From assembly GCA_902597335.1 (NCBI GenBank), contig CACJXK010000006.1, positions 19,294-83,293 of the forward strand: a stretch of 64,000 nt of DNA, read 5' to 3'. The position numbers were made by a program, and so were the translations under genes. This document shows, in pieces, positions 1 through 7,970 of this stretch (position 1 is the first letter of the stretch; every line of letters starts with the position of its first letter). Under the pieces are notes generated by a model. It was not told where the DNA came from, searched no databases, and saw nothing but the letters and a program-made list of their open reading frames with translations. The stretch is from an uncultured Pelagibacteraceae bacterium (GTDB lineage: Bacteria > Pseudomonadota > Alphaproteobacteria > Pelagibacterales > Pelagibacteraceae).

Positions 1-273
1 GTTTTTTACTGAATAACATAATGCCGCTCTAATATTTTTGTGCTTATTGGCGGTCATTGACATGCCCATACCTGATCCACATACTAAAATACCAATATTT
101 TGTTTCTTATTAATTTTTTTAGATAATTTATGTGCATAATCTGGATAATTTACTGATTCAGATGAATTTTCCGGTCCTAGATCAAATAAATTGTATTTTT
201 TTGAATATTTTTTTTTAATACTTTCTTTTAGATTAAATCCTGCGTGATCTGATGCAATATATATGTATTTCAA
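1..273 (-). CDS. rpiB: Ribose-5-phosphate isomerase B, 3' end missing
   Basis: This is the N-terminal 91 codons of an RpiB/LacB-family isomerase, which interconverts ribose 5-phosphate and ribulose 5-phosphate. The gene continues beyond the left edge. The translation begins LKYIYIASDHAGFNLK and later has VCGSGMGMSMTANK, the family's phosphate-binding N-terminus and CGSG active-site loop. No ATG is available; the reading frame opens at a TTG at 271-273, one base after the stop of the upstream gene (275-277), so the two are probably co-transcribed and coupled. The TTG start is inferred from where the family's N-terminus begins. In related genomes rpiB is often followed by glyA, which cannot be checked here. 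Confidence 0.9.
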   Translation of the reverse strand, partial: MKYIYIASDHAGFNLKESIKKKYSKKYNLFDLGPENSSESVNYPDYAHKLSKKINKKQNIGILVCGSGMGMSMTANKHKNIRAALCYSVKN

Positions 274-274
274 A

Positions 275-916
275 TTAATTAAATTTATAGTCTAATACAC
301 ATGCAACAAGATGAATTCTATTTTCTTCTCCACCGTTAAATGCATTGTGATATTTTGTATTATTAGTTACCCAAACAGATCCATCTGCGGGCATATGCAT
401 TGCTACATTATCTATTACCATTAAACATCCAGGATTAGTTATAATAGGTATGTGCAATCTTGGTTCTGGATCTCTATGCCAACTCAATGTTGATCTAGGT
501 TCTTTTAATAATATTCTTACTCTTCCTAATTTATATTTTGAAGAGAGGACGTCGTAAACTTCTTTAAAGTAAGTATTCTCATAATCTTTGATAAATTCAC
601 AATATTTTGACTCATCAATGTTAACATCTCTCGAAACCTCTTTTCCAGATTTATCTGGTTTAGTCCAGTACACTCCTCTGGCCTTATTTCCTTTTATTGA
701 ATCCGGATCTCCTGGTATTTGAGTCAATGATATTGCTCCAAAATTTGTTACTCCTGCGTCCTCGAATTTTTTAATCTTTACAATTTGATTGTATGCATCT
801 TGGAGTTTATCAATGTCAAATTGTATAGTTTGCTTTTGAAAATCACTAAAATCTAATACTCTATCGTTATCGTTATGAAGGTTTAAATTTACTATTTTAT
901 CATTAACTAGTTTCAT
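275..916 (-). CDS. Putative 2-oxoglutarate/Fe(II)-dependent hydroxylase (aspartyl/asparaginyl beta-hydroxylase-like)
   Basis: A 213-residue protein of unknown specific role. The C-terminal half looks like the double-stranded beta-helix of 2-oxoglutarate/Fe(II) oxygenases. H147 and D149 in WHRDPEPRLHIPI form an HxD pair, H190 in TKYHNAFNGGEENR would be the distal iron ligand, and R200 ten residues later would bind the 2-oxoglutarate carboxylate. The spacing and the preceding GSVWVTNN strand recall aspartyl/asparaginyl beta-hydroxylase-like proteins. The N-terminal ~100 residues are not recognised. There is no signal peptide, so a cytoplasmic enzyme acting on a protein or small molecule is likely. 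It is divergent from hemB and directly upstream of rpiB. Fold: fairly confident; substrate: unknown. Confidence 0.7.
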   Translation of the reverse strand: MKLVNDKIVNLNLHNDNDRVLDFSDFQKQTIQFDIDKLQDAYNQIVKIKKFEDAGVTNFGAISLTQIPGDPDSIKGNKARGVYWTKPDKSGKEVSRDVNIDESKYCEFIKDYENTYFKEVYDVLSSKYKLGRVRILLKEPRSTLSWHRDPEPRLHIPIITNPGCLMVIDNVAMHMPADGSVWVTNNTKYHNAFNGGEENRIHLVACVLDYKFN

Positions 917-951
917 GATATTTGCTTTCTACTCATTTCTATATATATTTG

Positions 952-957
952 TATAAT
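952..957 (+). promoter_or_regulatory. Candidate -10 box for hemB
   Basis: A perfect TATAAT lies 26 bp before the hemB ATG, inside the 67 bp gap shared with the divergent hydroxylase gene. No good -35 element is found at 15-19 bp upstream, so this is only a candidate; in such AT-rich DNA a chance TATAAT is plausible. Confidence 0.35.
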
Positions 958-983
958 ACATTTGTCGCATAATAAAACACAAT

Positions 984-1964
984 ATGATTACAGGAAAATA
1001 TCCAAGTTTAAGGCTTAGAAGATCAAGAAAATATGCATGGTCTAGAAGACTTGTTCAAGAAAACTCATTGTCATACAGTGATTTAATATTGCCTATTTTT
1101 TTGATTGAAGGAAAAAATAAAAAAGAATCGATTAAATCTATGCCAAATGTTTTTAGATATAGTGTAGATAAATTACACTCTGTAGTTAGCAAAGCTATAA
1201 ATAAGGGAATTCCAATGGTAGCCTTGTTTCCACATACTAAAACAAAAAAAAAAGATGAATATGGTTCAGAGGCATTAAATCCAGAAAATTTAGTTTGTAG
1301 AGGAATAAAGTTTATTAAAAGAAAATTTAAAAATAAAATTGGAATCATGTGTGATGTTGCGCTTGATCCTTATACATCTCATGGCCATGATGGATTATTA
1401 AAAAAAAGAAATATTCTAAATGATGAAACCTTGGAACTACTTACTAAACAAGCTGTACTCCAAGCTAAAATGGGGTGTGATGTAATTGCTCCTTCAGATA
1501 TGATGGATGGGAGAATTGGCAAGATAAGAAAGGCATTGGATAAAAATAATTTAAATGATGTTCAGATATTATCATATGCGGTAAAATTTTCTTCTAGTTT
1601 TTATGGACCATTTAGAGACGCAGTTGGATCAAAAAAATTATTAAAAGGTGATAAAAAAACATACCAAATGGATTTTAGAAATTCAGACGAGTCTTTAAGA
1701 GAAGTTTCATTAGATATTAAAGAAGGTGCTGATATGGTCATGGTTAAACCGGGTATGCCTTATCTTGATATAATTAAAAAAGTAAAAGATAATTTCAAAA
1801 TACCAGTATTAGCATATCAAGTATCAGGTGAGTACAGTTTAATAATGAATGGAATTAATATGAGATTAATAGACAAAAAGTCTATAAAAGAGTCCCTTAT
1901 TTCTTTTAAAAGAGCAGGAGCAAGTAGCATTGTAAGTTATTTTGCAGATCAAATTGATCTTTAA
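984..1964 (+). CDS. hemB: Delta-aminolevulinic acid dehydratase (porphobilinogen synthase)
   Basis: Condenses two 5-aminolevulinates to porphobilinogen in haem synthesis (cytoplasm). At 326 aa it has the usual length. Both Schiff-base lysines are visible: K201 in SYAVKFSSSFYGPFRDA and K255 in MVMVKPGMPYLD. The cysteine triad that binds catalytic zinc in zinc-type enzymes is replaced: the segment reads CDVALDPYTSHGHDG, with aspartates D124 and D136 where zinc enzymes have cysteines. This marks the magnesium-type enzyme common in alphaproteobacteria (inferred from family knowledge). The stop codon abuts the stop of convergent recO with no gap. A run of about ten A residues near base 1240 encodes a lysine stretch. 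Confidence 0.97.
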   Translation: MITGKYPSLRLRRSRKYAWSRRLVQENSLSYSDLILPIFLIEGKNKKESIKSMPNVFRYSVDKLHSVVSKAINKGIPMVALFPHTKTKKKDEYGSEALNPENLVCRGIKFIKRKFKNKIGIMCDVALDPYTSHGHDGLLKKRNILNDETLELLTKQAVLQAKMGCDVIAPSDMMDGRIGKIRKALDKNNLNDVQILSYAVKFSSSFYGPFRDAVGSKKLLKGDKKTYQMDFRNSDESLREVSLDIKEGADMVMVKPGMPYLDIIKKVKDNFKIPVLAYQVSGEYSLIMNGINMRLIDKKSIKESLISFKRAGASSIVSYFADQIDL

Positions 1965-2639
1965 CTATCTAAGCAAATTAATAAAATCATTCCTTGAAGA
2001 GGGAAAACTTTTATTATTAGGTTTAATGATCGTTTTATCCAGAAAATCTCCAACTATTGTATAGCCGCTGTATATATCTTTTATACTATCAGGAATGATT
2101 TTTTTATCTATTAAAAAACTTGGTATAATTTTTTGACTTGAGACAACAACATGTTTAAGTTGACCATTAATATTCTTATTAACCACGTAATCTTTAAAAT
2201 TAATATCATATCCAATAGATTTAAGTATATTTAGTTCTAAATATAAAAATTCGACCAGCCAATTATCAAGATCAATAATTTTAAACAATTTTTCCAACAG
2301 ATAGTAAATTTCTATATTACTCTCATTTTCAACTGTAAGAATTTTGATTAAATTCATACAATAAATAATACAAAATAATTTTCTTTTATTCTCCAAATAG
2401 ACTGGTGTTTTAATTTCATCTATTTCAACTTTAAGATAACCTAATCTTCCATCTTCTCTAAGTTTTGAATTTATGTGGAACTTATTGCCTATTAATAAAT
2501 AACTTTTAATTTTTTTTGATGTTGATCCAAAAATTACACCTACTACTTTTCCATTATTTTCTGTAAAAAATTCAGCCATAGATGAATTTTCATTATATTT
2601 ATTTAAAGACAACAAATACCCTTTATCTTGCCAATTCAT
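1965..2639 (-). CDS. recO: DNA repair protein RecO
   Basis: RecO works with RecF/RecR to load RecA onto SSB-coated single-stranded DNA. The 224 aa protein starts MNWQDKGYLLSLNKYNENS, the typical RecO OB-fold opening (W-x-D-x-G-x-L-L-S), followed by a helical C-terminal domain. No zinc-finger cysteine cluster is obvious, as in many alphaproteobacterial RecO proteins. Its ATG overlaps the rnc stop by 4 bp (ATGA), indicating translational coupling. In most relatives era lies between rnc and recO; here there is no room for it. It is the last gene of the minus-strand string that begins at dapA. Confidence 0.9.
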   Translation of the reverse strand: MNWQDKGYLLSLNKYNENSSMAEFFTENNGKVVGVIFGSTSKKIKSYLLIGNKFHINSKLREDGRLGYLKVEIDEIKTPVYLENKRKLFCIIYCMNLIKILTVENESNIEIYYLLEKLFKIIDLDNWLVEFLYLELNILKSIGYDINFKDYVVNKNINGQLKHVVVSSQKIIPSFLIDKKIIPDSIKDIYSGYTIVGDFLDKTIIKPNNKSFPSSRNDFINLLR

Positions 2640-3301
2640 TTTTGGTTAATTTTTTTAATAAGTTCAGAAGCAGCAGATTGTTCTGCGATTTTCTTTGACG
2701 ATCCTATTGCATAAATATATGTACTATTTTTAATTTTTACTCCAACTTTAAATTTTGGCTTATGCCTAGGTCCAGTATTAGAAACTAACTTATATATGGG
2801 TAATGTTTTAAATTTTTTTAATGAGTATTCTTGAAGTCTTGTTTTAGCATCAACAAAAGTGGTTTCAGCGTTGTTAATTAAATTTTTCCATTGTTTAAGA
2901 ATAAAAATTTTAGAAACTTCAAATCCTCTGTCTAAATAAATTGCCCCAATTATTGCTTCGCAACAATCTGAAATAATTTTATTTTCTACTATATTTTTAC
3001 TTGATTTAGAATTACCTGTAATAACAAACTCTTTAAGATTAAGTAAATTACCAATTTCTAAGCATTTATTTTTATTTACCAAAGAAGCTAATTTTTTATC
3101 TAAAGATCCTACTTTTTCGTTTGGAAAAAGCTCAAATAGTTTTTTAGAAACAACAAGACCTAGCACTCTATCTCCTAAAAATTCAAGATTTTCATAGTTG
3201 TTATTTGGATCAAAGCTTTTATGAGTAATAGCCTGCAAAAGAATTTTTTCATTTTTAAAATCTATCTTAATTTTTTTTTGAAGAATTTTTATTTTATCCA
3301 T
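2636..3301 (-). CDS. rnc: Ribonuclease III
   Basis: Double-stranded RNA endonuclease for rRNA precursor and mRNA processing. The 221 aa protein has the RNase III signature NLEFLGDRVLG (residues about 38-48) carrying acidic residues E40 and D44, and the second catalytic patch SDCCEAIIGA with D112 and E115. A double-stranded RNA-binding domain follows from about residue 152 to 219 (DAKTRLQEYSLKK ... AEQSAASELIKKI). The gene lies 2 bp downstream of lepB and overlaps recO by 4 bp, so it is clearly part of an operon. It lacks its usual downstream partner era. Confidence 0.96.
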   Translation of the reverse strand: MDKIKILQKKIKIDFKNEKILLQAITHKSFDPNNNYENLEFLGDRVLGLVVSKKLFELFPNEKVGSLDKKLASLVNKNKCLEIGNLLNLKEFVITGNSKSSKNIVENKIISDCCEAIIGAIYLDRGFEVSKIFILKQWKNLINNAETTFVDAKTRLQEYSLKKFKTLPIYKLVSNTGPRHKPKFKVGVKIKNSTYIYAIGSSKKIAEQSAASELIKKINQK

Positions 3302-3303
3302 AT

Positions 3304-4032
3304 CTATTTAATTATTTTGAAAAATCTATTTAATCTTAGAATCTCATTCCATTTCCAAAATTTTACGATACTTCCAATAAATGGATCAGATGAAAAAAAT
3401 AATATTTGAGCTTTACCAACAAGGTTATTTTTATGTACATAACCAACTTCAGACAAAAATCTACTATCTTTTGAGCAATCTCTATTATCTCCCAAGAAAA
3501 ATAAATGGTCTTTTGGAACAATGTATTTGTCAGAATTTGTAAAAGTAATGTCTGTTCTGTAAGAAGCTAAATAAACTTTACCATTAGGCAATTCCTCCTC
3601 AAATGTATTAACATTTATTTCAGAATTGCCACAATAATTAGTGATATTTTTTGATTTAATAGTTTTTAAAACTTGATTTCCATTAAGATAAAGGTCGCCA
3701 TTAATAAATTGAATTGTATCGCCAGGTAGACCAATAACACGCTTAATATAATCAGTCCTGTTATCTGCTGGTGTTTTAAATACGGCAACATCGCCTCTTT
3801 CAGGGTTTTTGGCAAAAACACGATTATTAATAATTGGTGGACTAAATGGGAAAGAATGTTTGCTATAACCATATGTATATTTTGTAACAAAAAGTCTGTC
3901 TCCAACTAGCAAATTTGGTTCCATAGACGAGGATGGAATATAAAAGGGTTGTAACAAAATAGATCTAATTAAAACAGCAATAATTAGTGCATAAATTATA
4001 GTTTTAAGATTTTCGATTATTATTTTTTTCAT
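3304..4032 (-). CDS. lepB: Signal peptidase I
   Basis: Inner-membrane protease that removes signal peptides from Sec and Tat substrates. The 242 aa protein has one N-terminal transmembrane segment (about residues 8-27). It then has the family boxes: PSSSMEPNLLVGD with catalytic serine S36, DYIKRVIGLPGD with catalytic lysine K97, and the terminal FLGDNRDCSKDSR box. A single membrane anchor and this length fit the alphaproteobacterial type. Its start overlaps the acpS stop by 4 bp. Confidence 0.97.
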   Translation of the reverse strand: MKKIIIENLKTIIYALIIAVLIRSILLQPFYIPSSSMEPNLLVGDRLFVTKYTYGYSKHSFPFSPPIINNRVFAKNPERGDVAVFKTPADNRTDYIKRVIGLPGDTIQFINGDLYLNGNQVLKTIKSKNITNYCGNSEINVNTFEEELPNGKVYLASYRTDITFTNSDKYIVPKDHLFFLGDNRDCSKDSRFLSEVGYVHKNNLVGKAQILFFSSDPFIGSIVKFWKWNEILRLNRFFKIIK

Positions 4033-4418
4033 ATTTTTTTATCTATAACTACAAATGCAATTGAGTAATCCTTTTCGTCTGAAAGTGATAAAAATACTTT
4101 ATATTTTTGGATTTTAAATTTTTTTTTTAGAAAAGTTTTTAATTTTTTTGACAATAAAATATATGGTTTTCCACTCTTATAATTATTGATTTCAATATCA
4201 ATAAAATTTATGTCGGATCTAAACCCTGATCCAATTGCTTTGACAAATGCCTCTTTTGCAGCAAATCTTTTTGCATAAAAATTAATTTTATTTTTTAATT
4301 TTTTTCCTTGTTTAATCTCTTTTTTAGTGAATATCCTATTTAGAAACCCTTTAATTTTTAATGACTTATTAATCCTACTATTTTTAATAATATCGACACC
4401 ATTACCTATAATATCCAT
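4029..4418 (-). CDS. acpS: Holo-[acyl-carrier-protein] synthase
   Basis: Transfers 4'-phosphopantetheine from CoA to acyl carrier protein. The 129 aa protein matches the AcpS family. The N-terminal IIGNGVDII carries the magnesium-binding aspartate D9, and RFAAKEAFVKAIGSG contains the conserved KEA motif with its catalytic glutamate. It overlaps lepB by 4 bp and shares one base with pdxJ (TAATG junction). Pairing of acpS with pdxJ is a widespread proteobacterial arrangement. Confidence 0.95.
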   Translation of the reverse strand: MDIIGNGVDIIKNSRINKSLKIKGFLNRIFTKKEIKQGKKLKNKINFYAKRFAAKEAFVKAIGSGFRSDINFIDIEINNYKSGKPYILLSKKLKTFLKKKFKIQKYKVFLSLSDEKDYSIAFVVIDKKI

Positions 4419-5137
4419 TATCTTAATATATTTATAAATTTTTTAACTACTTTTGAAATGCCATACGAAACAGATTCCCCAATTATAAAATGACCTATAT
4501 TAAATTCCTCAATTTGCTTTATTCTATTAAGTATTTGCGCTGTCTTATAATCCATTCCATGACCAGCATGAACCTCTAAACCTATTTTTTTTGCATAAAA
4601 AGCACATTTTTTAATTTTAATAAGTTCTTTGGAATAATCTTTATTATACTTTATTTGATTAGAAATCTTACCTGTGTGAATTTCTATACATTTACTTCCT
4701 AAAATTTTTGATAATTTTATATCTTGTAAAGAAGGATTTATAAATAAGCTAGTTCTTATACTATTACTATTAAAGATTTCTAAAATTTTTTTAATTTTAT
4801 TTTTATTTTTTTTTAAATTTAGTCCTCCTTCTGTAGTAATTTCGTTTCTTTTTTCTGGAACAAGACAAATATAAGATGGTTTATATTTAAGTGCAATTTT
4901 AACCATAATTGGGTCTGAAGCTATTTCTAAATTAATTGGAATTGATTTATTAGAAGATAAAACCTTTAAATCTATATCTTTAATGTGTCTCCTATCCTCT
5001 CTTAAATGAACAGTAATAGAATCTGCTCCAGATTTTAAAACTTCTAAAGCAACAGTGTAAGGATCAGGATGTTTTTCGCCTCTAGCATTTCTTAATGTTG
5101 CAACATGATCTATGTTTACCCCTAGCCTTTTTTTCAT
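4418..5137 (-). CDS. pdxJ: Pyridoxine 5'-phosphate synthase
   Basis: Catalyses ring closure of the DXP-dependent vitamin B6 pathway, joining 1-deoxyxylulose 5-phosphate with 3-amino-2-oxopropyl phosphate. The 239 aa protein shows the TIM-barrel motifs RLGVNIDHVATLRNARG, ITVHLREDRRHI, CLVPEKRNEITTEGG, VHAGHGMDY and FNIGHFIIGES typical of PdxJ. It overlaps pyrE by 4 bp and acpS by 1 bp. Its presence implies de novo B6 synthesis through the PdxA/PdxJ route. Confidence 0.97.
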   Translation of the reverse strand: MKKRLGVNIDHVATLRNARGEKHPDPYTVALEVLKSGADSITVHLREDRRHIKDIDLKVLSSNKSIPINLEIASDPIMVKIALKYKPSYICLVPEKRNEITTEGGLNLKKNKNKIKKILEIFNSNSIRTSLFINPSLQDIKLSKILGSKCIEIHTGKISNQIKYNKDYSKELIKIKKCAFYAKKIGLEVHAGHGMDYKTAQILNRIKQIEEFNIGHFIIGESVSYGISKVVKKFINILR

Positions 5138-5724
5138 TTTATAAATCTACTTCCAGGTTTTGTAATTGGAATTCTTTTTAAAGTTTCAGGAATATTTTTT
5201 TCTTTATATGCTGGAATATTTAATTTGATTTGTGAGACAATTTTTTTTCCTTTAATTTTTAAAGTTTTTTTATTAGATCTGTCTATTAAACAAGCGAACC
5301 CTAATAAAATAGCATTAGATTTTTTTATTAATTTTACACATTCTAGACTCGATTTTCCTGTTGTTATGACATCTTCAATAATTAAAACTCTTGATTTTTT
5401 TTTTATGTTAAAACCTCTTCTTAATTTAAAAATTCCATCTACACGTTCACAAAAAATTGTTTCCTTTTTTAAAACTCTTCCAATTTCATATCCGATAACA
5501 ATTCCACCCATTGCTGGAGAAAGAATTAAGTCAATATTTTTAAAAGCTTTTTTAATTTTGTTAGCCAAAGATTTTGTAAATTTTTCAGATTTATTTGGCA
5601 AACTTAGTAATTTTGCACACTGTACATAGGATGGTGAATGTAGACCTGAAGATAATACAAAATGACCGTCTAATAATGCGTCAGTTTTTCTTAAAACTGC
5701 TAAAGAGTTTTTTAAAGAAAGCAT
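5134..5724 (-). CDS. pyrE: Orotate phosphoribosyltransferase
   Basis: Converts orotate plus PRPP to orotidine 5'-monophosphate in pyrimidine synthesis. The 196 aa protein has the substrate-loop region FVLSSGLHSPSYVQC and the PRPP-binding motif VLIIEDVITTGKSS. The only usable start is the ATG at 5722-5724, which places the first 15 codons (44 bp) inside the end of the upstream rsh gene. No later in-frame start exists before the conserved region, so the overlap looks genuine. It is coupled to pdxJ by a 4 bp overlap. Other pyrimidine genes in the window are pyrB and a pyrC-like gene, about 18 kb away. Confidence 0.96.
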   Translation of the reverse strand: MLSLKNSLAVLRKTDALLDGHFVLSSGLHSPSYVQCAKLLSLPNKSEKFTKSLANKIKKAFKNIDLILSPAMGGIVIGYEIGRVLKKETIFCERVDGIFKLRRGFNIKKKSRVLIIEDVITTGKSSLECVKLIKKSNAILLGFACLIDRSNKKTLKIKGKKIVSQIKLNIPAYKEKNIPETLKRIPITKPGSRFIK

Positions 5725-7423
5725 ATTTTTTATTTTTATGTCTTATAATTTTAAATTTATATTCTTTTTGTTTTAGTTCACTTATCAATTTTGTAAAGTT
5801 TTTAAGGTCATGAATAATCAAATTAAATTTAAAATTAATTCTTCCATTAAGTTTTTCAACCATTTCTACACTTGAAATATTTACAAAGTTTTCTCCAATC
5901 ATCGTTGTTACATCACCCATTTTACCAGGTTCATCAGGAAGAGATATCCACAGTGTTGTATTATATTTTTTTTCTTTAATTGGTTTATTGTTTTCACGAT
6001 ACTGCCAATAACGTCTAATCGCAGCTCTTGCTTTACCAGTTTTTGTGCTAGTTAACCAGTGTAGTGACGGGGAGGCTTTTTTTGAGGTTAAAATTTTTAC
6101 TACATCTCCATTTCTCAAAATAGATTGTAAAGCACTGTCTTTTCCATTAATTTCACAACCAATTGCGGCATCTCCTATTTGTGTATGCACAGCATAAGCA
6201 AAATCAATTGGAGTAGCATCCTTTGGAAGTTTTATGATAGATCCTTTGGGTGTAAAGCAAAAAGCATTTTCTTGAAACATTTGAAGTTTTGTATACTCGT
6301 AAGAATCATCCGGATTTTCATTCTTATCGATAATTTCAACTAAATCTGCTAACCAATCATATTCTTTCCAAGTCAAAGAATTAAATTTTTCAGATGATTT
6401 ATATTTCCAATGTGAGGCAATACCTCTTTCTGCAAACTCATGCATTTGTATAGTTCTTAACTGAATTTCTATAGGTCTTTTGTTTGGTCCAATTATCGCA
6501 GTATGTAGCGATTGATATTTATTAATTTTTGGTGACGAAATGTAATCTTTAAATTTACCTGGAATACAATTCCATTTGCTATGAAAAATACCTAATGATT
6601 TATAACAATCGTCGATATTCTCTAAAATAATTCTAAAACCAATTATATCAGTAATTTGTTCTAGTGAAGTCCTCTTCTTTTGAATTTTTCTCCAAATTGA
6701 AAAAGGTGTTTTCTCTCTTCCAACAATTTGAGGATTTATATTCTTATCTTTTAAAATTTCAGAGAATTGATCAGAAATATTATTAAAATTTATAAGGTTA
6801 TTTTCTTTAATTTTATCCAACCTATCTTTAATTAGTTTTCGCGCATCCTCATTTAAAACTTCAAATGAAAGATCTTCCAATTCATCTCTTATTCGATGCA
6901 TCCCCATTCTATCGGCAAGTGGGGCATAAATTTCCATGGTCTCTTTTGCTTTTCTAATTTGTTTTTCTTTCTCAACAACTTTAATTGTTCGCATGTTATG
7001 TAATCTATCTGCTAGCTTAACAAGTAAAACTCTTATATCTTTTGATGTTGCTAAAATAAGCTTTCTAAAGTTTTCAGCTTTAGAATTTGAGATTGCTTGA
7101 TTTTCAAAAACTGATATTTTTGTAACACCATCTACCAGATCAGCAACTTCTTTGCCAAACTCTGATTCTATAGTGTTGTATGTTGCGTAAGTATCCTCAA
7201 TTGTATCATGAAGTAGTCCTGTTGCTATTGTTGCGCTATCGAGTTTTAACTCTGTTAAAATATCAGCAACTGCAATTGGGTGAATAATATATGGAGAACC
7301 TTCATCTCTTTTTTGTTTTTCGTGGGCTTTTAAAGCAAAATCGTAAGCTTTTGATAAAGTTTCAGGGTTTAAAAATTTATTATAATTTTTAACCTTGTTT
7401 ATTAATTCCTCAGATTTAAGCAT
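5681..7423 (-). CDS. spoT: Bifunctional (p)ppGpp synthetase/hydrolase, shortened Rsh/SpoT
   Basis: Makes and degrades the stringent-response alarmone ppGpp. At 580 aa it is about 120 residues shorter than the usual ~700. The HD hydrolase domain looks intact (H48, H72-D73 in LLHDTIEDT, LADRLHNMR at 137-145). The synthetase region spans about 235-335 (DIIGFRIILEN, NKYQSLHTAI, IEIQLRTIQMHEFAERG). A TGS domain at about 388-448 starts at CFTPKGSIIKLP, and an ACT domain covers about 488-557. Only some 40 residues separate TGS from ACT, so the helical and zinc-finger/coiled-coil modules usually found there are missing. Its last 15 codons overlap pyrE. In relatives rpoZ sits just upstream; here folK ends 16 bp away. 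Confidence 0.95.
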   Translation of the reverse strand: MLKSEELINKVKNYNKFLNPETLSKAYDFALKAHEKQKRDEGSPYIIHPIAVADILTELKLDSATIATGLLHDTIEDTYATYNTIESEFGKEVADLVDGVTKISVFENQAISNSKAENFRKLILATSKDIRVLLVKLADRLHNMRTIKVVEKEKQIRKAKETMEIYAPLADRMGMHRIRDELEDLSFEVLNEDARKLIKDRLDKIKENNLINFNNISDQFSEILKDKNINPQIVGREKTPFSIWRKIQKKRTSLEQITDIIGFRIILENIDDCYKSLGIFHSKWNCIPGKFKDYISSPKINKYQSLHTAIIGPNKRPIEIQLRTIQMHEFAERGIASHWKYKSSEKFNSLTWKEYDWLADLVEIIDKNENPDDSYEYTKLQMFQENAFCFTPKGSIIKLPKDATPIDFAYAVHTQIGDAAIGCEINGKDSALQSILRNGDVVKILTSKKASPSLHWLTSTKTGKARAAIRRYWQYRENNKPIKEKKYNTTLWISLPDEPGKMGDVTTMIGENFVNISSVEMVEKLNGRINFKFNLIIHDLKNFTKLISELKQKEYKFKIIRHKNKKYAFFKKLFSSFKKN

Positions 7424-7439
7424 AATTATTTATATCACT

Positions 7440-7970
7440 TTATTGAACAATTTTAATACCCAATAACTGCTCAGAAGATAAATTTGATAACAAAAATACT
7501 ATATTTTTGCAAAGTTTAGGGTGAAACCAATCTTTATTTATTTCAAATAAAGGAAGTAATACAAAATTTCTACTGTGCATTCTTTCATGAGGCACATTGA
7601 TTTTATTATTACCAATTTTTTTTTGAATTATTTGGCCATTAAAATCAATAATATCAATATCACAAACTCTTGGAAAATTTCTTTTTGACTTAATTCTTCC
7701 GACTCGAGATTCAACGTTTTTAATTTTGGTAAATAATTTTTTTAAATTAAATCTTGTTTCAATTAATACCACAAAATTGATAAATTCAGGGAAATTTTCA
7801 TTTGGCCATGATTTTGATCTATACAATTTTGATATCTTTTTTATGATAATATTATCTTTTTTTAATAAGCTAAGTGCTTTATTTAAGTTTTTTTTTCTAT
7901 CTCCTAAATTAGAACCAAAGGCTAGATAAACATAATTAACTTGATTTTCTAATATATCTTGCTTTTTCAC
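7440..7970 (-). CDS. folK: 2-amino-4-hydroxy-6-hydroxymethyldihydropteridine pyrophosphokinase (HPPK)
   Basis: Pyrophosphorylates the pterin precursor in folate synthesis. The HPPK core is clear: [16 protein letters not shown] at the N-terminus, [32 protein letters not shown] (the RxxxxxxPRxxDIDI signature) and [17 protein letters not shown]. The start is uncertain. I prefer the GTG at 7968-7970 (176 aa), ten codons before the conserved strand; it overlaps the smpB end by 35 bp. An ATG at 8028-8030 would add 20 residues encoded wholly inside conserved smpB sequence, which I consider less likely. Orders of the type smpB-folK-(rpoZ)-rsh are usual in alphaproteobacteria. Confidence 0.9.
   Translation of the reverse strand: MKKQDILENQVNYVYLAFGSNLGDRKKNLNKALSLLKKDNIIIKKISKLYRSKSWPNENFPEFINFVVLIETRFNLKKLFTKIKNVESRVGRIKSKRNFPRVCDIDIIDFNGQIIQKKIGNNKINVPHERMHSRNFVLLPLFEINKDWFHPKLCKNIVFLLSNLSSEQLLGIKIVQ

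Noticed and set aside
1236..1252. Poly-A run in hemB (also one in slt near 9402) as programmed slippage site
   Set aside because: Both runs encode lysines in an intact frame with no alternative downstream frame; such runs are expected at this base composition.
1946..1960. AGATC-AAATT-GATCT repeat at the hemB end as bidirectional terminator
   Set aside because: The 5 bp stem is weak, no T-tract follows on either strand, and it is within coding sequence.
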